A stretch of DNA of 64,000 nt from positions 259,820,537 to 259,884,536 of the forward strand of contig NW_023276806.1 in assembly GCF_003668045.3 (NCBI RefSeq). The letters are read 5' to 3'. This stretch comes from Cricetulus griseus (taxonomy: Eukaryota; Chordata; Mammalia; Rodentia; Cricetidae). The translations under genes were made by a program, and so were the position numbers. The notes beneath the pieces are model-generated. The model had not been told where the DNA came from. It saw only the letters and a list, made by a program, of their open reading frames with translations, and did no database searches. Below are positions 9,955 to 24,500 of this stretch, piece by piece (the first letter of the stretch is position 1; every line of letters begins with the position of its first letter).

Positions 9955-12900
9955 CTGTGACAAGGACAAGAGATGCCAGGTGAAGTGACTTGGAACATGG
10001 TCCAACATATTTCCTCTCACAGTATGGCCTTGGGAATTCTAACTTCCTGACACCTCACAGACCTTGAGGCTCATGTGACCTTACCACCTGGAATCCATAT
10101 TCAGGCTGGCCCACAGACTGTGGTGAAGGGAAAGAGTAGAGGTGGAAGGAGGGACAAGGTCTTGGCTGACATCCTGTCCAACCATCGACTGAACAGGGAC
10201 AGAGCCTGCCCAAGGGGAACCTGAGACCAGCCAGTGTCAGTCAACAGCAGGTAGGCACCCTACAGCACCCACAGGAACCACAGCAGTGCGTATGGCTCTG
10301 GGTAGTGACAGCAGGCAGCAGACTTCCTCTATTGTTAATCTGATGTGTACTGGCACAGCCTCTCAGCCAGTCTCCCTCTGGTGAGGCACACGCCAGAGAC
10401 AGTGGCCCTGTGCCGGGTGTGGGTCCCTGACCTCTCGCAGCCAAGGCCACTGCTCAGGGTAGCATGGTCCCCCTCCCTGCCCTATGCTCACGTGCCCCCA
10501 ACTGTGTGTGCACTATCTCAGAAGCAAAGCCAGGCTTTGGCCTGAGTCTACACCAGGTAACCCTCAACAGAACCAGACTGAGCAGTGGGAAGCCAGCAAA
10601 TGGTTCAGCAGGAAGGCACCAGCCACCACCTGACAATCTGAGTTTCATCCCACATGGGAAAAGATTCTGAAGAGGTTGTCTGAGACACATAACGATTACA
10701 CTTAAAAAGCTAGTCAGGAGTTCCTAGGGTGAGCAGCCCAGGTCCACCCAAAGGACTGATGCAGATTTAGTCTGGGCCAGAAGATGCAAACCCTTCCTTA
10801 CTTTGTCCTGGCTACTTTTATGTCCACTCAACACTAGCTGGAGTCATTCTGAAAGAAGGAAATCTCAACTAAGAAAGTGCCCCACCAGACTGCTCTGTGG
10901 CGAGTGAGCCTGCAGGCTTCAGAGGGCAAACACCCCTGAAAGCAAGTTTCAAATCAGATCCTGTAGACTTTAGGAACCCTAACTTCTACAGAGAATTGGT
11001 TTTGCACAATTTTTTTTTTTTCTGAGTAATTGTTTCATAAAAGACCAGGTCTGGGTGCTCCTGCCTGGATGACCATTCTCTGTCCAGTAAATCCAACAGT
11101 GGTCACCTGCAAGCTCCACACCAACCAGGACACAGGGCCCCAAGTCCTCACTTGCTTCTCACTGCACTTGCAGCAGCAACACACGCTGGTGGCCTGTAGA
11201 CACACCTTCCTGCACCTGCACATTCTGCTATGTCGTCTCTGTACCACAGACTAACAGTTCTCACCTTCTAGCATGGCCCAGCTCTCACGAAGATGGCTGC
11301 AGAGTCTCCTGGACACAGCACCTTCAGGAACAGCCTGCAAGTGACAAGTAAGCAGGGTCAGGACCAAACCAGAGCCCAGAGATGGCAGGCAGAGACCTAG
11401 CAGGGCCCATCCTAAGGCACAGGCTCACTATCTCTTAAGGCTAGTCAGATAAAAGCCTTCAGCCCCAGCAGCTCAGCACAGGAAGCCGAAGCTGACTAGG
11501 AGCTCCTGGTGCTGTCCCCTCTCACCCACAGCCTCATGCGATTGGCAAGGATGTCCCCACACTGCGCCATCGCATCAGTACTCAGCAAAGTCCCTGCACA
11601 ACAGAAGAGCAGCCCTCATCAGGCCTAGTGCTGGCTTCACCAGTATGGGATGGGGTGTCAGGCAAATGAACACCCCTGCACACAGGAAAAACTGCCCAAA
11701 CCAGGGCCCGGACATGCTGACGAGCACCCAGGTCACTTCCCTACATGAGGCCTCCAGTCCCAGCTGCCTCAGGACCTAGATGTGATCAATCTGAGGTTCA
11801 GGATTGTAAGGGAACCACAGCTATCCACCTGCCAAACCCTGCCACACCTCCACCTCCACCCCACCCCATCAGAACAACAGGCTCGGTACACGGCGATGCT
11901 GCACATACTCACCTGCCACTGACCACCCACAGGCCTCCAGAGCACTAGGGGAGCGTCACGACAGTCCTGCAGAACCCACAGCCCCTGCGAATCCTCAAAG
12001 ACGATATCCCACACTCGATGAGGGAAAGTCAGCTGCTGTCTGAACACCAGCTGCTGTTTGCTGGCATCAAGCTGGAAGATGAAGACCACAGGAACGCTTT
12101 GCAGGAGAGAGAGACTGGTCACCACTGCAACCGCAGGCCCATGGAGGCATTCCATACAACACAGCTTAGCACCAGGCCTGCTTCTACCACCCTGGACCCT
12201 GAGCCAGAAGCCAAATGAATCACCCAAACCCTGTGAGATGGTATTTGTTTGCTGTCTTGAATCCTACCCCAAGAACTAACCAATACAGGACAAAGTGAAA
12301 CGGCCACCCCACCCTAAGTGTATAGACCAATGACCCCTTTGGGGTTCAAAGGACCCTTTCAAAACACATGTTTCTTTACATAATGATTTATAACAGTAAC
12401 AAAACTGTAGTTATGAAGTAGCATTAGGAAGGTCGAGAACCACTGGTAAAGAGGTCAGCCTCTGAGGAGCTTCTCTCTCTTCTCCAAACCTATATTCTCA
12501 TTCATAAGGAGAGCTAGGAGCTATCTTAGGAGAAAATGCAGAGCACCAGAGATCTACCCTGGTATTGAGAAAGGGCAGAAAGAACCCCTCAATTACACCT
12601 TGCCCCTCAATCTGCCAGATGGTGCTAACTCTTGGGCATATTCCAGCAAGATCAGTTCTGAGTGGAATTGGCCTATGGAATCTCCTGCAACTACACTTCA
12701 AAACCAATTAAGTAGAAGATGCCTCTACTTAATTAGAGGGCCCCAGCCCCCTCCCTGAAGAGTAATCAGCGGAGTTAACAGAAGACACAGCCACAGGCCG
12801 CTGCCAGTGAAGCCTGCTGTCTTACCACTCACACAGAAGCACTACGCAGCTCTCTTGTCCCCAGAATGCAATCCTGGATGCAGCCAACCCCTGCAAGAAA

Positions 12901-15144
12901 AAGCAGCTATTTAACCAGGCTCTGCTGGCTGGTCACCATAGGGGAAGAACACAGGCATCACAAATCCCTCATAATGCCAAAGCAGGGCACAGAGGACACA
13001 ACAACATTCTGGAATCAGTAGGAGGAGGAGGATAGCAGCTAATGTCCCTGTCCTCACACGACAGAAGTGTGTGTGTGACCCACAGCCAAAGCAACAGAAT
13101 AGTCAGGAAAGCAGGGACATGTGGCAAGAGGGACTGTAATCAGGTAACTGTCCTGTGGGCTTCCATGCTTCCCAGAAGCAGCTTCTGTAAGTCCCAAATT
13201 TCATGATGTGTGAAAACAACACCTGTTGCTCATTGTCCTGGCAGAGGGCAGACACCATGCCACCCAATTTTAAGACAGATAGCTGAGAAATCTGGGAACA
13301 TCCCTGCTGCCAGAGGAAGCATGGGTACAGCAGGTGCCAAGAGAGGCACTCCACGAGCACAGAGAATGCTGGGGGGGGGGTCCTCCCCCGCTGTCCACAC
13401 TGACAAAGCACAGGCAAGGCTCTCGGCCAACATCATTTTCTCATGCCCATGTGTGCCCGGAGGCCTCTCTGAGAGATGTGAATTATTTTCCAACAGGTGA
13501 TCAGGCATCTTCAAAACTACAAATCCTGTGTGTTTCTCCCGCACAGGAAGAAATCAGACACTGACATGTTTCTGTGAGAAACTGAGAATGTTTCTCACAG
13601 ATGACTTCCCCAGAGGCAAGCATGAAGTTACCTTGTGGTCTTGATGGTCTGCAGGCTCCCGAAGGCTAGCCAGGTCACAACACTGCAGCTGGCAGCCACT
13701 CCTGTACTCCCAAAGTCTCAAGGTACCATCCTGTGCACACACAGATGAGTTAGCATGTGGGCTCAAGAGGCCTGTCCCAGAAGCAAAAAAGGCTGTGGGA
13801 AGGGAGGGGAGTGGAAACACAGGGCATGGCTGGGTGTGGCCAGTGCCCCCACTGACATCTAGGGCTCCCTTATATCTGAGAGCTAACCAATTATGTCATG
13901 GAGCACCTAGAAAAGCCTCCGAGAAGACAGGCCAACCAAGACACACGGCCCATGGCACAGCGGACAAAGGCACCAAGATGGCCAGACTCCCCTGTTAATC
14001 CACTTACAATGCCTGCTGTGCCCGGACCAGGCAAGTGAACACCCATGCACACACAAACCATATACACAGCCATGAAGAAAGTGGCCACTCTCTAAGAGCC
14101 AGAAAGAAGCTCCCTCTAGCGGCCACCCACTGAAATACTTGGCACCCTCGCTGGGGACAAGAGGTGGTTACTGTCTTCTGCCCAGCAGTGACCACTCCAG
14201 CAAGCACAACACTTACCCCAGAGGAGGAAAGCAGCAGCTCAGGATGACTGGGCACAACCAAGATGCGGCTCACAAACCTGTGGGGAGTGGAGATAAGTCA
14301 CCAGGAACACAGGAGGGAGTCCCTCACCCTGCTCAGAAAAGGAAAATCCTGCAGACCTGACCCATAGGTCTGAGAACACGGCTGGGCACTTTCGAGGCCC
14401 CAACATTACATCTGGACCAAGGGTGGCAGGGCCCAGTTCTGCTGGAGCACTGTAGGGACATGCAGCCCCACACACCTGCATCCACCCAAGATGCCTACAC
14501 TCAAGGTCAGCACAGGGAGGAGGAAGAGCACACTTCAGTCAAAGCAGACCCTAAGGTCTGCTACACTCTATGTAGCCAGTCTAGTACTAGCGTCCCAAGG
14601 AACCCGCCTGAAGATCCAGCTATCTCAGCCTAGCTCCGTGGCCTCTAACTGTACAGTACAGCGACAACCACTCCGCCACCCCTACCAGAAGTGCACCTGA
14701 GCAAGCTGGCTCTCCAGGAATTTCCACACCTACCCTGCAGTCCTTCTGGCCATAAACATGTCTGGAGCACCTGCCAGGCAGCAAGACTGCTCTTGTACCA
14801 GCTCTTTATAGAGACCTCAAGGTATCATTCACAAGACCCAGGACTCGTACAATATGTTGGCCCGATGGCTCCCTTCATCCCCACCACCCTGACCCAGGCC
14901 TGTTCTGCAGCTGGTCTTTGACCAACAGTTGCCATCTCTTAGGGTGCTTAGTTCTAGTCTTAGGCCATCTAAGAGGAATAACCTGTGAGGACTCTACAGG
15001 CCCAAGTCACCCCAAGTTTTCAGCAGGTAAGTGGGAACTAGTCTCCATAAGCCTGAACAACCATCATAGAAAAGGCCACAGAAGGGTTCCTTCTTGCCAG
15101 GATAGGCTTCAAAGCTACACAGAGAAACCCTGTCTCGAAAAACC

Positions 15145-15175
<31 letters not shown>

Positions 15176-18100
15176 CCTTCCATCTCTGGCCCTGCAGAAA
15201 CCCAAAAGGCTAATAGGACCAGTTCTTACTGAAGTCACAGTATTCAAGTGACAGATTCCTGCAGAGGGTGGAGGAGGAGCTTTCCCCCTCCCCCCAAGGA
15301 AGCAGGCAGCATCCAGAAGAAAGTAGGGAACAGGAGCAGAGGGCTGCCTCCCACACACCCTCCTGTCCCATGAATCAGCACGTGTCAAGATCCTGAGCCA
15401 GGAGTGTGTGCCAGCCGGGCCGAGGCTCAGAATTCATCGAGTGACCGAGACACAGTGATGAGGACATGACTGAGGGTAACAAACACTCAAGCCCTGGAGG
15501 ATGGAAGCCAACTAAGCTATGGCAAGGTACAAGCTGAGTGACACCAGCCTTCTCTCCAAGGCGAACTTCTGCATCCCACTCAAGAAACCAGAGCCAGCTC
15601 AGAACTGAAGTCCTTCAGGTTCTCCACCATCTACAATAACGCCCTTTCCCTTCTGAACAGCACCCTATTCGTCAATGCCTCTCATCTAGAGCCACCTGCT
15701 AGCAGAGCTCAGGCGGAGACGAACCTGGGGACCCAGTCACTTAACTCCCAACAGCCCAAGTGGCTAAAGGACGCTCCTCAGTCTCCTGACTACTTTCAGC
15801 TGGGCTGAGGAGCAACAGCCCAGGAGGTAAGCTCAAAGCAACTGCTTCACATGGCCGACAGCCCTGCAGCTGTCACACCTGGGGGAACCACAGGCCTGGC
15901 AGGGCCTTCCGAGCCTAAGCAGCTCTTAGCTGTTGGTAGACTAGTAGGGGCTGCATGCTATCAGGGCCCTGACCCACCCTCATCCATTAGACTTCCCTGA
16001 CTGAGGAGGAAACAGGATTGCACTTACTCTGTGTGTCCCAAGCAGAAAGCCTCGATGCTGTGCGGAGCAGCAGCCCAGCTGACCCGGATCTTCTCATCCC
16101 GGTCCGCAGTGAGCACAAACTGGTCATCAGGACTCACAGCCTACATCACCAGGGGTCAGTAGAAGGAGAGCCACTCACTGGATGGCCTTGCAAAGTACCA
16201 CAAGAACGCTTGGATTTTGAAGGACTCTCTCGAGGAGCTGCAGTGCAGCTTGGAAGAGCAATGGGAGCTGGCAGGGGACGGAGGGAGTGTCCCCTACTGT
16301 GGAGGGTCTCCAGCTTCAATGAGAGCCAGAGCCACACTTCTATACACTGAGACCAAACTCCAATGCCACCCAGGCATACCTGCTGCACTCCCCCCATCCT
16401 CCACTGTACAGCGGCAGCCAAGCCAAGCTAGGCACTGCACCCAGCACACTGCACACAGCCCTTGATCTTACCCCACCTCAGTCTGTCCCATTCTACAGAC
16501 TGGAAGCTAGGGCCCTGGCTGAATCCTAGGAAGGGAAAAGTGGACCCCACTTCACCTGCCAATGCTATTCTACAGTCTGCTGCTCTGGAAGAGCCCCGTG
16601 TTTCCTCTCTCTCTGTCCCTGCCCCCACTTTGCCCCCTCTTAAGCCCTGGCTGAGCAGACAGTGTTGTGTGTCCCCCACATACCACATCTAGCAGCATGG
16701 AGAGGTGCCCAAGTTCCAACTTGCCACATCCATCAGGCTCCAGCACCGAGAAGGAGTAGACATCTCCAGATTTGTCCGCCACCAAGACCTGATCTTCTGA
16801 GGCTGTGAAAACCAGGGCAGTGCACCTCCGCACCACAGTCCTGCAGAACCAGAGAGCTGAGCTGGTTAGTGTCCCAAGTCCACACAGGCCCTCCAGCCAG
16901 AGAGACAGTCCCCGACTTAAAATAGTTAGACGTAAAATACTCTGACTTTACCATAGCACAAAGGTGTATCCCTACACCCAGCTCTCACTTTTAGTAATCA
17001 CCGACTCCAAGTAACCAACCAAACTGTGTAAGGCCTTCTCTTACATAGCTTTGCTCAGCTGTGATTCTGATCACATTTCAAAGATGAGGCTAGTCTCAGA
17101 TGCTCCACTCTGGGGTGGTCAATGCATTTATCTAAGATTTCATTTTATTGGGGGAGGGAGGAAGAGGGAAAGGGATTGATATGTGAAATTATAATTTTTG
17201 TAAAAATTAAATAGATTTCATTTTATTATTATGTGTATGAATTTTTTTACTTGCATGTATGTCTGTGCACATACATTCGTGGTGCCTGCAAAGGCCAGAA
17301 GAGGGCGTCAGATCTCCTGTTACTAGAGTAACAGACTGTTGTGAGTCACCATGTGGGTTCTGAGAATCAAACCCAGGTCCTCTGGAACAGCAGCCAGTGC
17401 TCTTAACCCACCGAGCCATCACTCCAGATCCTAGTCAATGCATTTTTAACCTAAAAGTAACTCTAATTCAGGAAGAGCTGGCACAACCTGTTCCAGGTTG
17501 GAAGCACCTATTGTACGTGCAGAATCAGTATCTTGCACTGCAGAAGGTGGTGCCACAAACATAAAGCAGCACAAAGGAACCGAAAGAAAGCCAATGCTTT
17601 TAACCTATTAAACTATACTATAATCCTCCCTCAGGAAAAAAACATAAAAACAAAAAGACAGACACAGAGACATGGTGGAACACAACTTTTTTTTTGTTGG
17701 TTTTTTTGAGGCAGGGTTTCTCTGTGGCTTTAGAGGCTGTCCTGGAACTAGCTCTTGTAGACCAGGCTGGTCTCGAACTCACAGAGATCCACCTGAGTGG
17801 CGCACACCTTTAATCCTAGCACTCTGGAGGCAGAAGCAGGTAGATCTCTAAGTTTGAGGTTAGTGAGTTTCAGGACAGCCAGGGCTACACAGAAAAACTG
17901 TCTCAAAAACAAAACTAAACTGTAAAAGTAAAAAGACAGGCAGGCATGATGACACACATTGTAATCCCAGCACCCAGGAGGCTGAGGAAGGAGGACTGAA
18001 GTTCCAGGCCTGGTCTTGTGAGTACTTAATAGAAAACACCCCAGTTTTATTGTACATTTGAAAGGCCCATGATAAAATGCTGAGGAAATCGGCCCTTCCC

Positions 18101-21100
18101 CAGAACCTTTGTTGCTCAGATGAAGGAGACAAGGGCCAGCTATACTACAAAGCATATGCTCTCTAGAGTCCAGTCTTTGAGTCTTCCCAGCCAGCAGCAC
18201 CATCTGGCTCTACCTGACCCATCCCACCACCTGTGACTCTGCTGCTAGGCCTGTGCCTAGAGGCAGGAAGCTCCCAAGTACCATCAGACTGTCGCTCCCC
18301 TCATACCCAGAAGAATGTGGGCCACAGGCAATACAGGGTAGCCATGGGCCAACCTGCATCCCAGGTAGAAGGTACAGGGACAGCATGGCAGACACCTAGA
18401 CTACCGAAGTCTGTCAAATTCAACTGATTCACAGCAATCCTTGGCCCAGGTCCCACAGTAAATGCCATCTGTAAGCTGATTCAGTTAAGTGGCAGTGGTT
18501 AGTTTCCTCCTCTCCCATACCAGGAGAGGGCACCCAAACCCCCACCCCATAACTGTATACCATATCCTTCTGCACCCGCCACTTACTCTCTAGGACACAC
18601 ACCCTAACACTCTGCAGTGCCAGGACCCTCATCACAGCAGCCCTGCTCTCCCGAGCCACTGCTGGGGCAGAACAGCACCAACACACGCACAGCAGAAGGT
18701 TGGCCATATGTGGGTCTGAAACAGAACCTGAAACATGAGGGCAGTGCTCCACATAGACAAGAAGAAAGGGAAGATGTGGCTGCACCCTGCTCCTCCTCTC
18801 AGCAGTGCAGCTGCACAGTGGCTGCTCCAGAGGGGAGCAATGGAGAACAAGACAAAGGCAATTAGGCTCTGGGGCCAATGACTCAAAACAAATGGCCTGA
18901 GCCGCCTGGCAGCTGAGACTGTGCTAATGAACTCAATGAGCAACTGTGCCAAGCACAAGCTCTGCCCAGCGGTCAAGACAAACCACCAACAAACCACGAG
19001 GACTCCAGGATCCTAAAATCCCTGAACCAGATTCCTGTATGAGTCTTCCCATGCCCATGGCTGCTACTCAGCTCCAGGCAGGAATGTCCATGCTGTTAAC
19101 ACCAGCCTGGGACTGTACCATAGAGGCAGCTCTGGGAAGGTGTGAGATGTGGGTAGCAATTTTGGAATCAGGGCCCATGTCAGGTCACCAGACCGGACAG
19201 TGTGCAGGGCAGGTCACTCCAGGAACTGAGGCAGTAGCCCCACTGACCCCCACAGAACATGAGCACTCTCCTCTCTGGTGGGTTCCAGAGAAGGGGGAAC
19301 AAGCTGGTCTCTGCCAAAGCATCTCACTGCTGAACCTGGAAGCTCCCATTTACATAGGTCACTGTCCCAAGCCAGCCTTCAGAGCCACACTGCTCAGGTC
19401 CTGCCAGGGATCAAGGGTCCCACAGCTGTCTGGCGGAAGCTCTACCAAATTCACATCCCTGGCAGGCAGCCTACAGCAGAGCAGACTCAGCCACTCTCTG
19501 TGAGCTGCTACTGCTTTCTGCAGAACACTTTCCGGAACAGTGCGACTTCACATTCAAGATTTCTCATTCATAACACCACACGTCAAAGCTAAAAGGTGCC
19601 ATCTGTCCCTTCGCAGTTAGCTGGCAACCATGACCTCCAGCACAAAAGGCCAATAAGGACCCGGTAACCCACCCAAGTGGTGGTTTCTGTGGCCCTACTA
19701 CTCTGAACTACATCTGAAAAGGATTCAGGGCCATCCACATTAATTCTTCCACATTAAGACTGGAGGCAGAGGCAGGCGATCTATGAGTTTGATGCCAGCC
19801 TCGTCTACAGATAAGTTCCAGGACAGCCAGAGCTACACAGAGAAACCCTGTCTCTAAAAAAAAAAAAAAAAAAAAAAAATGAAGGCAGCAGCTGGACAGT
19901 CTCCAAGCTGGTCTCAGCCAGGGAGTCCCAGAGAAGCCTGGGGTCCCAGTGGTATGTGATATACACAAAGTCCAATACAGGCAACTGCTGGAACCAGGTT
20001 GCATGTCACAGGTATAAAAGGTGGTGTTCCTCAAGGGAGCAGGTGCATCAGATCCCAAGATCTCTGTCCACAAAGTAAAAAAACCACCAGACCGTGGAGT
20101 GTGGCAGCCTCCAGTGTGAAGGGGAGTGAGCAACCCCCACTCCCACATACCTCCTGCCACCCTGGACATACCAACCTCCCCTACTCTCTTACCCCACAAA
20201 CCCTGCTGTCAGACCTCCCACCAGACAGAAAAAGTAAGGACTTTACCTTGCCCCACTAACTGCATGAACTCAAATTCCAAAGGCAGTGTGCAGAATGGAT
20301 AGAGATCTTTCTATCAGAATTAAAGATCTGAGAATACTGCATGAGAAAACACATGCAAACATGGAAAACAGTTCTGCTATTAGAGACACTGGCTGCTCAT
20401 GCAAAGGACCTGGGTTCCCAGCATCCACATGGTAGCCCACAACCATTTCTAACTCCAGTTCCAATGGGTCTAACTTTCTCTTTTGGCCTCTTCAGGTACC
20501 ACTCACATACTCATTGTTCAGACAGACAAGCAGACACACACACATACAGGTAAAAATAAAAACAGCATTTTCAAAAAGATTCTTACACAGGCTGGAGATG
20601 AGATCTAATGCCTTACACATGCCAGTGAGGCACACACTAGCCCTAAGAGACATTTTTAAAGCAGGATAACATTACTGTGAGCCCAACCAGTGGAGCTCTA
20701 TACAGCACAGCAGCTCTCAGAACCTGCACTTCCAGATGCTACCTTCTAAGCCATAGATAGCATTCTTCCACACACCTTTATCCTTGAAGGCACCAGAGTC
20801 TCCTTGTCATGTCCCCTAGCTGTGCTGTTGGCCTGATGCAGGATCTAAAGGGAAGGTCAGAGAGCTCTCCAAGCTTACATCTCCTGCTCCACGTGCAGTC
20901 CACACAGCCCAGAAGCACTATAACCAAGTAAGCTTATCTGAATGGATCGCACACTGGGGGCCAGCAGTGGAACACATGCTGAGCACCAGGCTCTAGTCAC
21001 AGCACCTAACAAACACATGGCAGACCATCCCAACCAAGGCTGGCACATTAGAACCTGTGCTGTCATGGTGATCAGGTGATTCTCATGCCTACATCTGTAC

Positions 21101-21513
21101 AACCAGAGCCTTTACTCTACAGGAGAGTCACCATCACATTCTTTTAAAAATCTTATGTGCATATGTGTGGGTTCCTGTGTGTGAATATAAGCATGTGTGT
21201 GCCACAGCACACATGTGAAGGTCAGAGGACAAGCTCTGGTAGCACTCCTGGCCTTCTTCACTTTGTTTGAACAGGATCTCCTATTGTTTGCCACTGTGTA
21301 TACCAGGTTGGCTTGCTGGAGGGCTGTGATTACAGATGCATGCCCTCTATGTCAGCCTTAAGTGGGTTCCAGGATAAAGACACTTGCTGCCAAGCCAGAT
21401 GACCTGACTTCTAACCCAGGATCCCATGGTAGAAGGACAAACTACCCAAGTGTGTATATATGTGTGTGTGTGTACATCTGCCTACATACATACATACATA
21501 CATACATACATAC

Positions 21514-21544
<31 letters not shown>

Positions 21545-24500
21545 TATGTACACACACAAATAAGTAAATTTTAAAAAAGACAGACAACTTCCTGCTGGTG
21601 AATCATCCCTCTGTGGGAGGGCCTGAGGAAGCCTGGTCCATGAGTGTCCTTTTGTTTAATTTGTTCTGCTCTGTTTCTAAACAGTGCACATCTATTATCC
21701 ATCTGAGAAGCAAAAGCACACACACACTGCCATCCTAAGATAGGCAGTGATGTAGGCTTCTATTTTTAAGCCGATGGGAAAAGGGCAGAATGGGTGTTCT
21801 TGTTTTTTGCTTGGAGGGGGGGTATTTTGGGGGGTTGGTTGGTTGGTTTTTCAAGACAGTTTCTCTGTGTAGACCTGGCTGTCCTGAACTCACTCTGTAG
21901 ACCAAGCTGGTCTTGAACTCAGAGATCCACCTGCCTCTGCCTCCCAAGTGCTGGAATTAAAGGTGTGCGCCGCCGCCGCCGCCACCACCACCACCGGAAT
22001 GTTCTTGCTTTTGATGCCACCTAGAATGCTGGTTTTTTACTCACCTCTTAGAAAATAGGACGAACTAAAAATCTAAATGTTCAGCTGAAGTCCCTGAATA
22101 CCAATAGTTCAATCAAACACTGCTACCGCAGTTTACCTGACGGGATGAACACACAGGTCCCCTCAGGCTCCTCTGCTTGAGCACTTTATCCATAGCAATG
22201 GTGTGGCTCTGGAAGCCATGGAACCTTTAAGAGAGGGCCTAGCTGGCAAACATAAGGCCCCAGGGCAGACCTCGAGAGACTATCCATCCCTGCTTTCCGA
22301 ATCCTAACATACCAGCAGGTGAGTGAACAACACTATGAACTCTGCCCACATGCCTTCCCTGTCCCAATCAACACACCCCTGACATTACCAGCACCATGCC
22401 TGTCATGACGGCACATCCCCGAAAAGCCAGCCAGAATAAACCCTCCTTCCTTAAGTTGCTTCTGTTGGGGAATCTGAAACAGCAACTAGAAAACTGATGG
22501 ATAAAATCAAGCACAGCTCCACTAGCAGCTGGGTCGAGGGGAGCGTGGGAGAGGGGTTTTGGGGGCCACAGGAAAAGTAAGGCCCGGCTGACTTCACTCC
22601 ATGTGCTACTGCCGCAGAAGACTCGGGCTCAGGAACCCCAAAGCATCTGTATTACAAGGTTGTTCGAGCCAACAAAATGCAATCCTGTCCACAGTGACAC
22701 CCACCTCCACTCTCGAGGACAAGGTGGCACTGAGAAAAACAGCATCTCCAGAAACACAGATTCACAGCCGCCTCCTCAACATCACCACCGTAACTTCCCC
22801 CATAACCACAGGCCCATTTCTCTCCCTGAACCTTGCCTTCAGAAATGACAGTTACAGTTTGAGAGGAAGAGTAAGTGATGCAGCGTATTTATGTACCTAT
22901 TGGGAGAAATGACTAGAATACCCACCTGCAGTCCTGCCCAGTTGTCTCACCCTACACCTACCTCGTCTTTTATCTTCTCCTCAGACACAAAAGGATGTAG
23001 CCCACCACCTAGCTTACAAATGTGCAACAGCCACTGCCACTTATCCAAAGCCCTGGCATCTTGAGTGTGAGCTAACAGTCCTAATCCTGTCAGGTATATG
23101 AGGCCACAGCAACGGGGAATGCAGGAAGACATATGGCATACAGGGTACTGACACTGCAGCCAGAGGAGCAGCTACACAGCCTGGCTCTGCCTTTCCCAGC
23201 TCCATGTCCTGAAACGGCTACTTAACCCTACGCCACCCCATGTGGAGGAGCAGGGCCAGGCCACCCTCCCGTGCTATTAGGATTCAGTCAGTTAGTGCAT
23301 GTACAGCTCTGAAATCAGTGTCTCACACATAGCTGGCACTTCATGTTAGCTGCTATTACAATGGTCCCTGTCACCACTGCTGATGTATGACATGCAAGGA
23401 CAAGGAGTGCATAGGACATCTTAATGACTCAATGTTAGCATTTCATACCTGACACTCAGACATTGCCATGGTTTTGTACGGAAAAGAATCAGACGCTTAC
23501 TGTCATCAGTTAAAGCAAAATAGCTGCCAGACTTGGAGAAGGTGGACGCCAGAATCGTGTCACTCCCCTTGTCGATGGGCTGTCCGTCCTCCCTGAAGAA
23601 GGGCAGAGGAAGAAAGGAAAACAGTTAGGCCTCACCTGAGTTGCCAAGCTTGTCCATTCTAACACAGGGAAGGCAGAAGACGCTTGGTCAAGCAGGTCAT
23701 GTAGCCAAAGCATAGTGACGAAACTTAAGGGGAAGTTCAGAGAACAGCTCTGATTTTACAAGCGTGAAACCTAAACCAACAGGAGCCCTCTGCAAACACA
23801 CTAACATCCAGTGTGCGCTGGAAGCACTCTCAGCAATCACATGGCCTAACCCTCCTAGATATGGACTAATCCAAGGCTAGAAGCAGGGACCAATAATATC
23901 GCTAACAAACTGAGTCACAAGACCAAGCTACCACTCAAAACAATCACACACTGCTGTGTCCCTTTCAATTAGTTAATTCCCCACACCTGCTCTCAATGCA
24001 TTTGATATGCTCCTTATTAATTTAAGGGACCAGTGACAAAAAATGGTTACTAAGGACACTAAAAGTATTTGGGAAGGCCCTTAAAATTATTTCCATGTTT
24101 CTTTCTGAGATGGAACTTAGCCTCGCCCCACAACTAGAAATTCCTGCCTCGGCTTACTGGTCTCACCATTCAAACCACAAGTGAGCACGATTCCCCACCA
24201 TCTCACCCTTTATCTCCTGGCACTGACTTTTTCTCCGCAGCACTGCAGTCGTATGTGAAGACGCAGTCATCGTCACTATAGGGAAGAAACCAGAATGAGA
24301 GCTTATCAACACACAGAACTGCTTCTTGTCACTCTAGGACATTTCATCATCATTGAATTGGGGCCTTCTCCAGGACAGAAGAGCCAAGAATTGTCATCTG
24401 CTTAACCCCCTAATAGGCTGTATCATGAACAGCCAGCATGTTTCTGTTCTAAATCAGTTCCACCTGGCACAGTGGGGCACACCTGGAATCAGTGGACTCT

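Noticed and set aside
11525..11600. Candidate extra Wdr4 exon (open stretch between AG and GT on the minus strand)
   Set aside because: Its reading frame does not resemble WDR4, and exons 9 and 10 already join in phase 0 without it.
18946..19503. 185-codon plus frame in Wdr4 intron 3
   Set aside because: No domain, antisense to Wdr4, low complexity of known type; judged chance.
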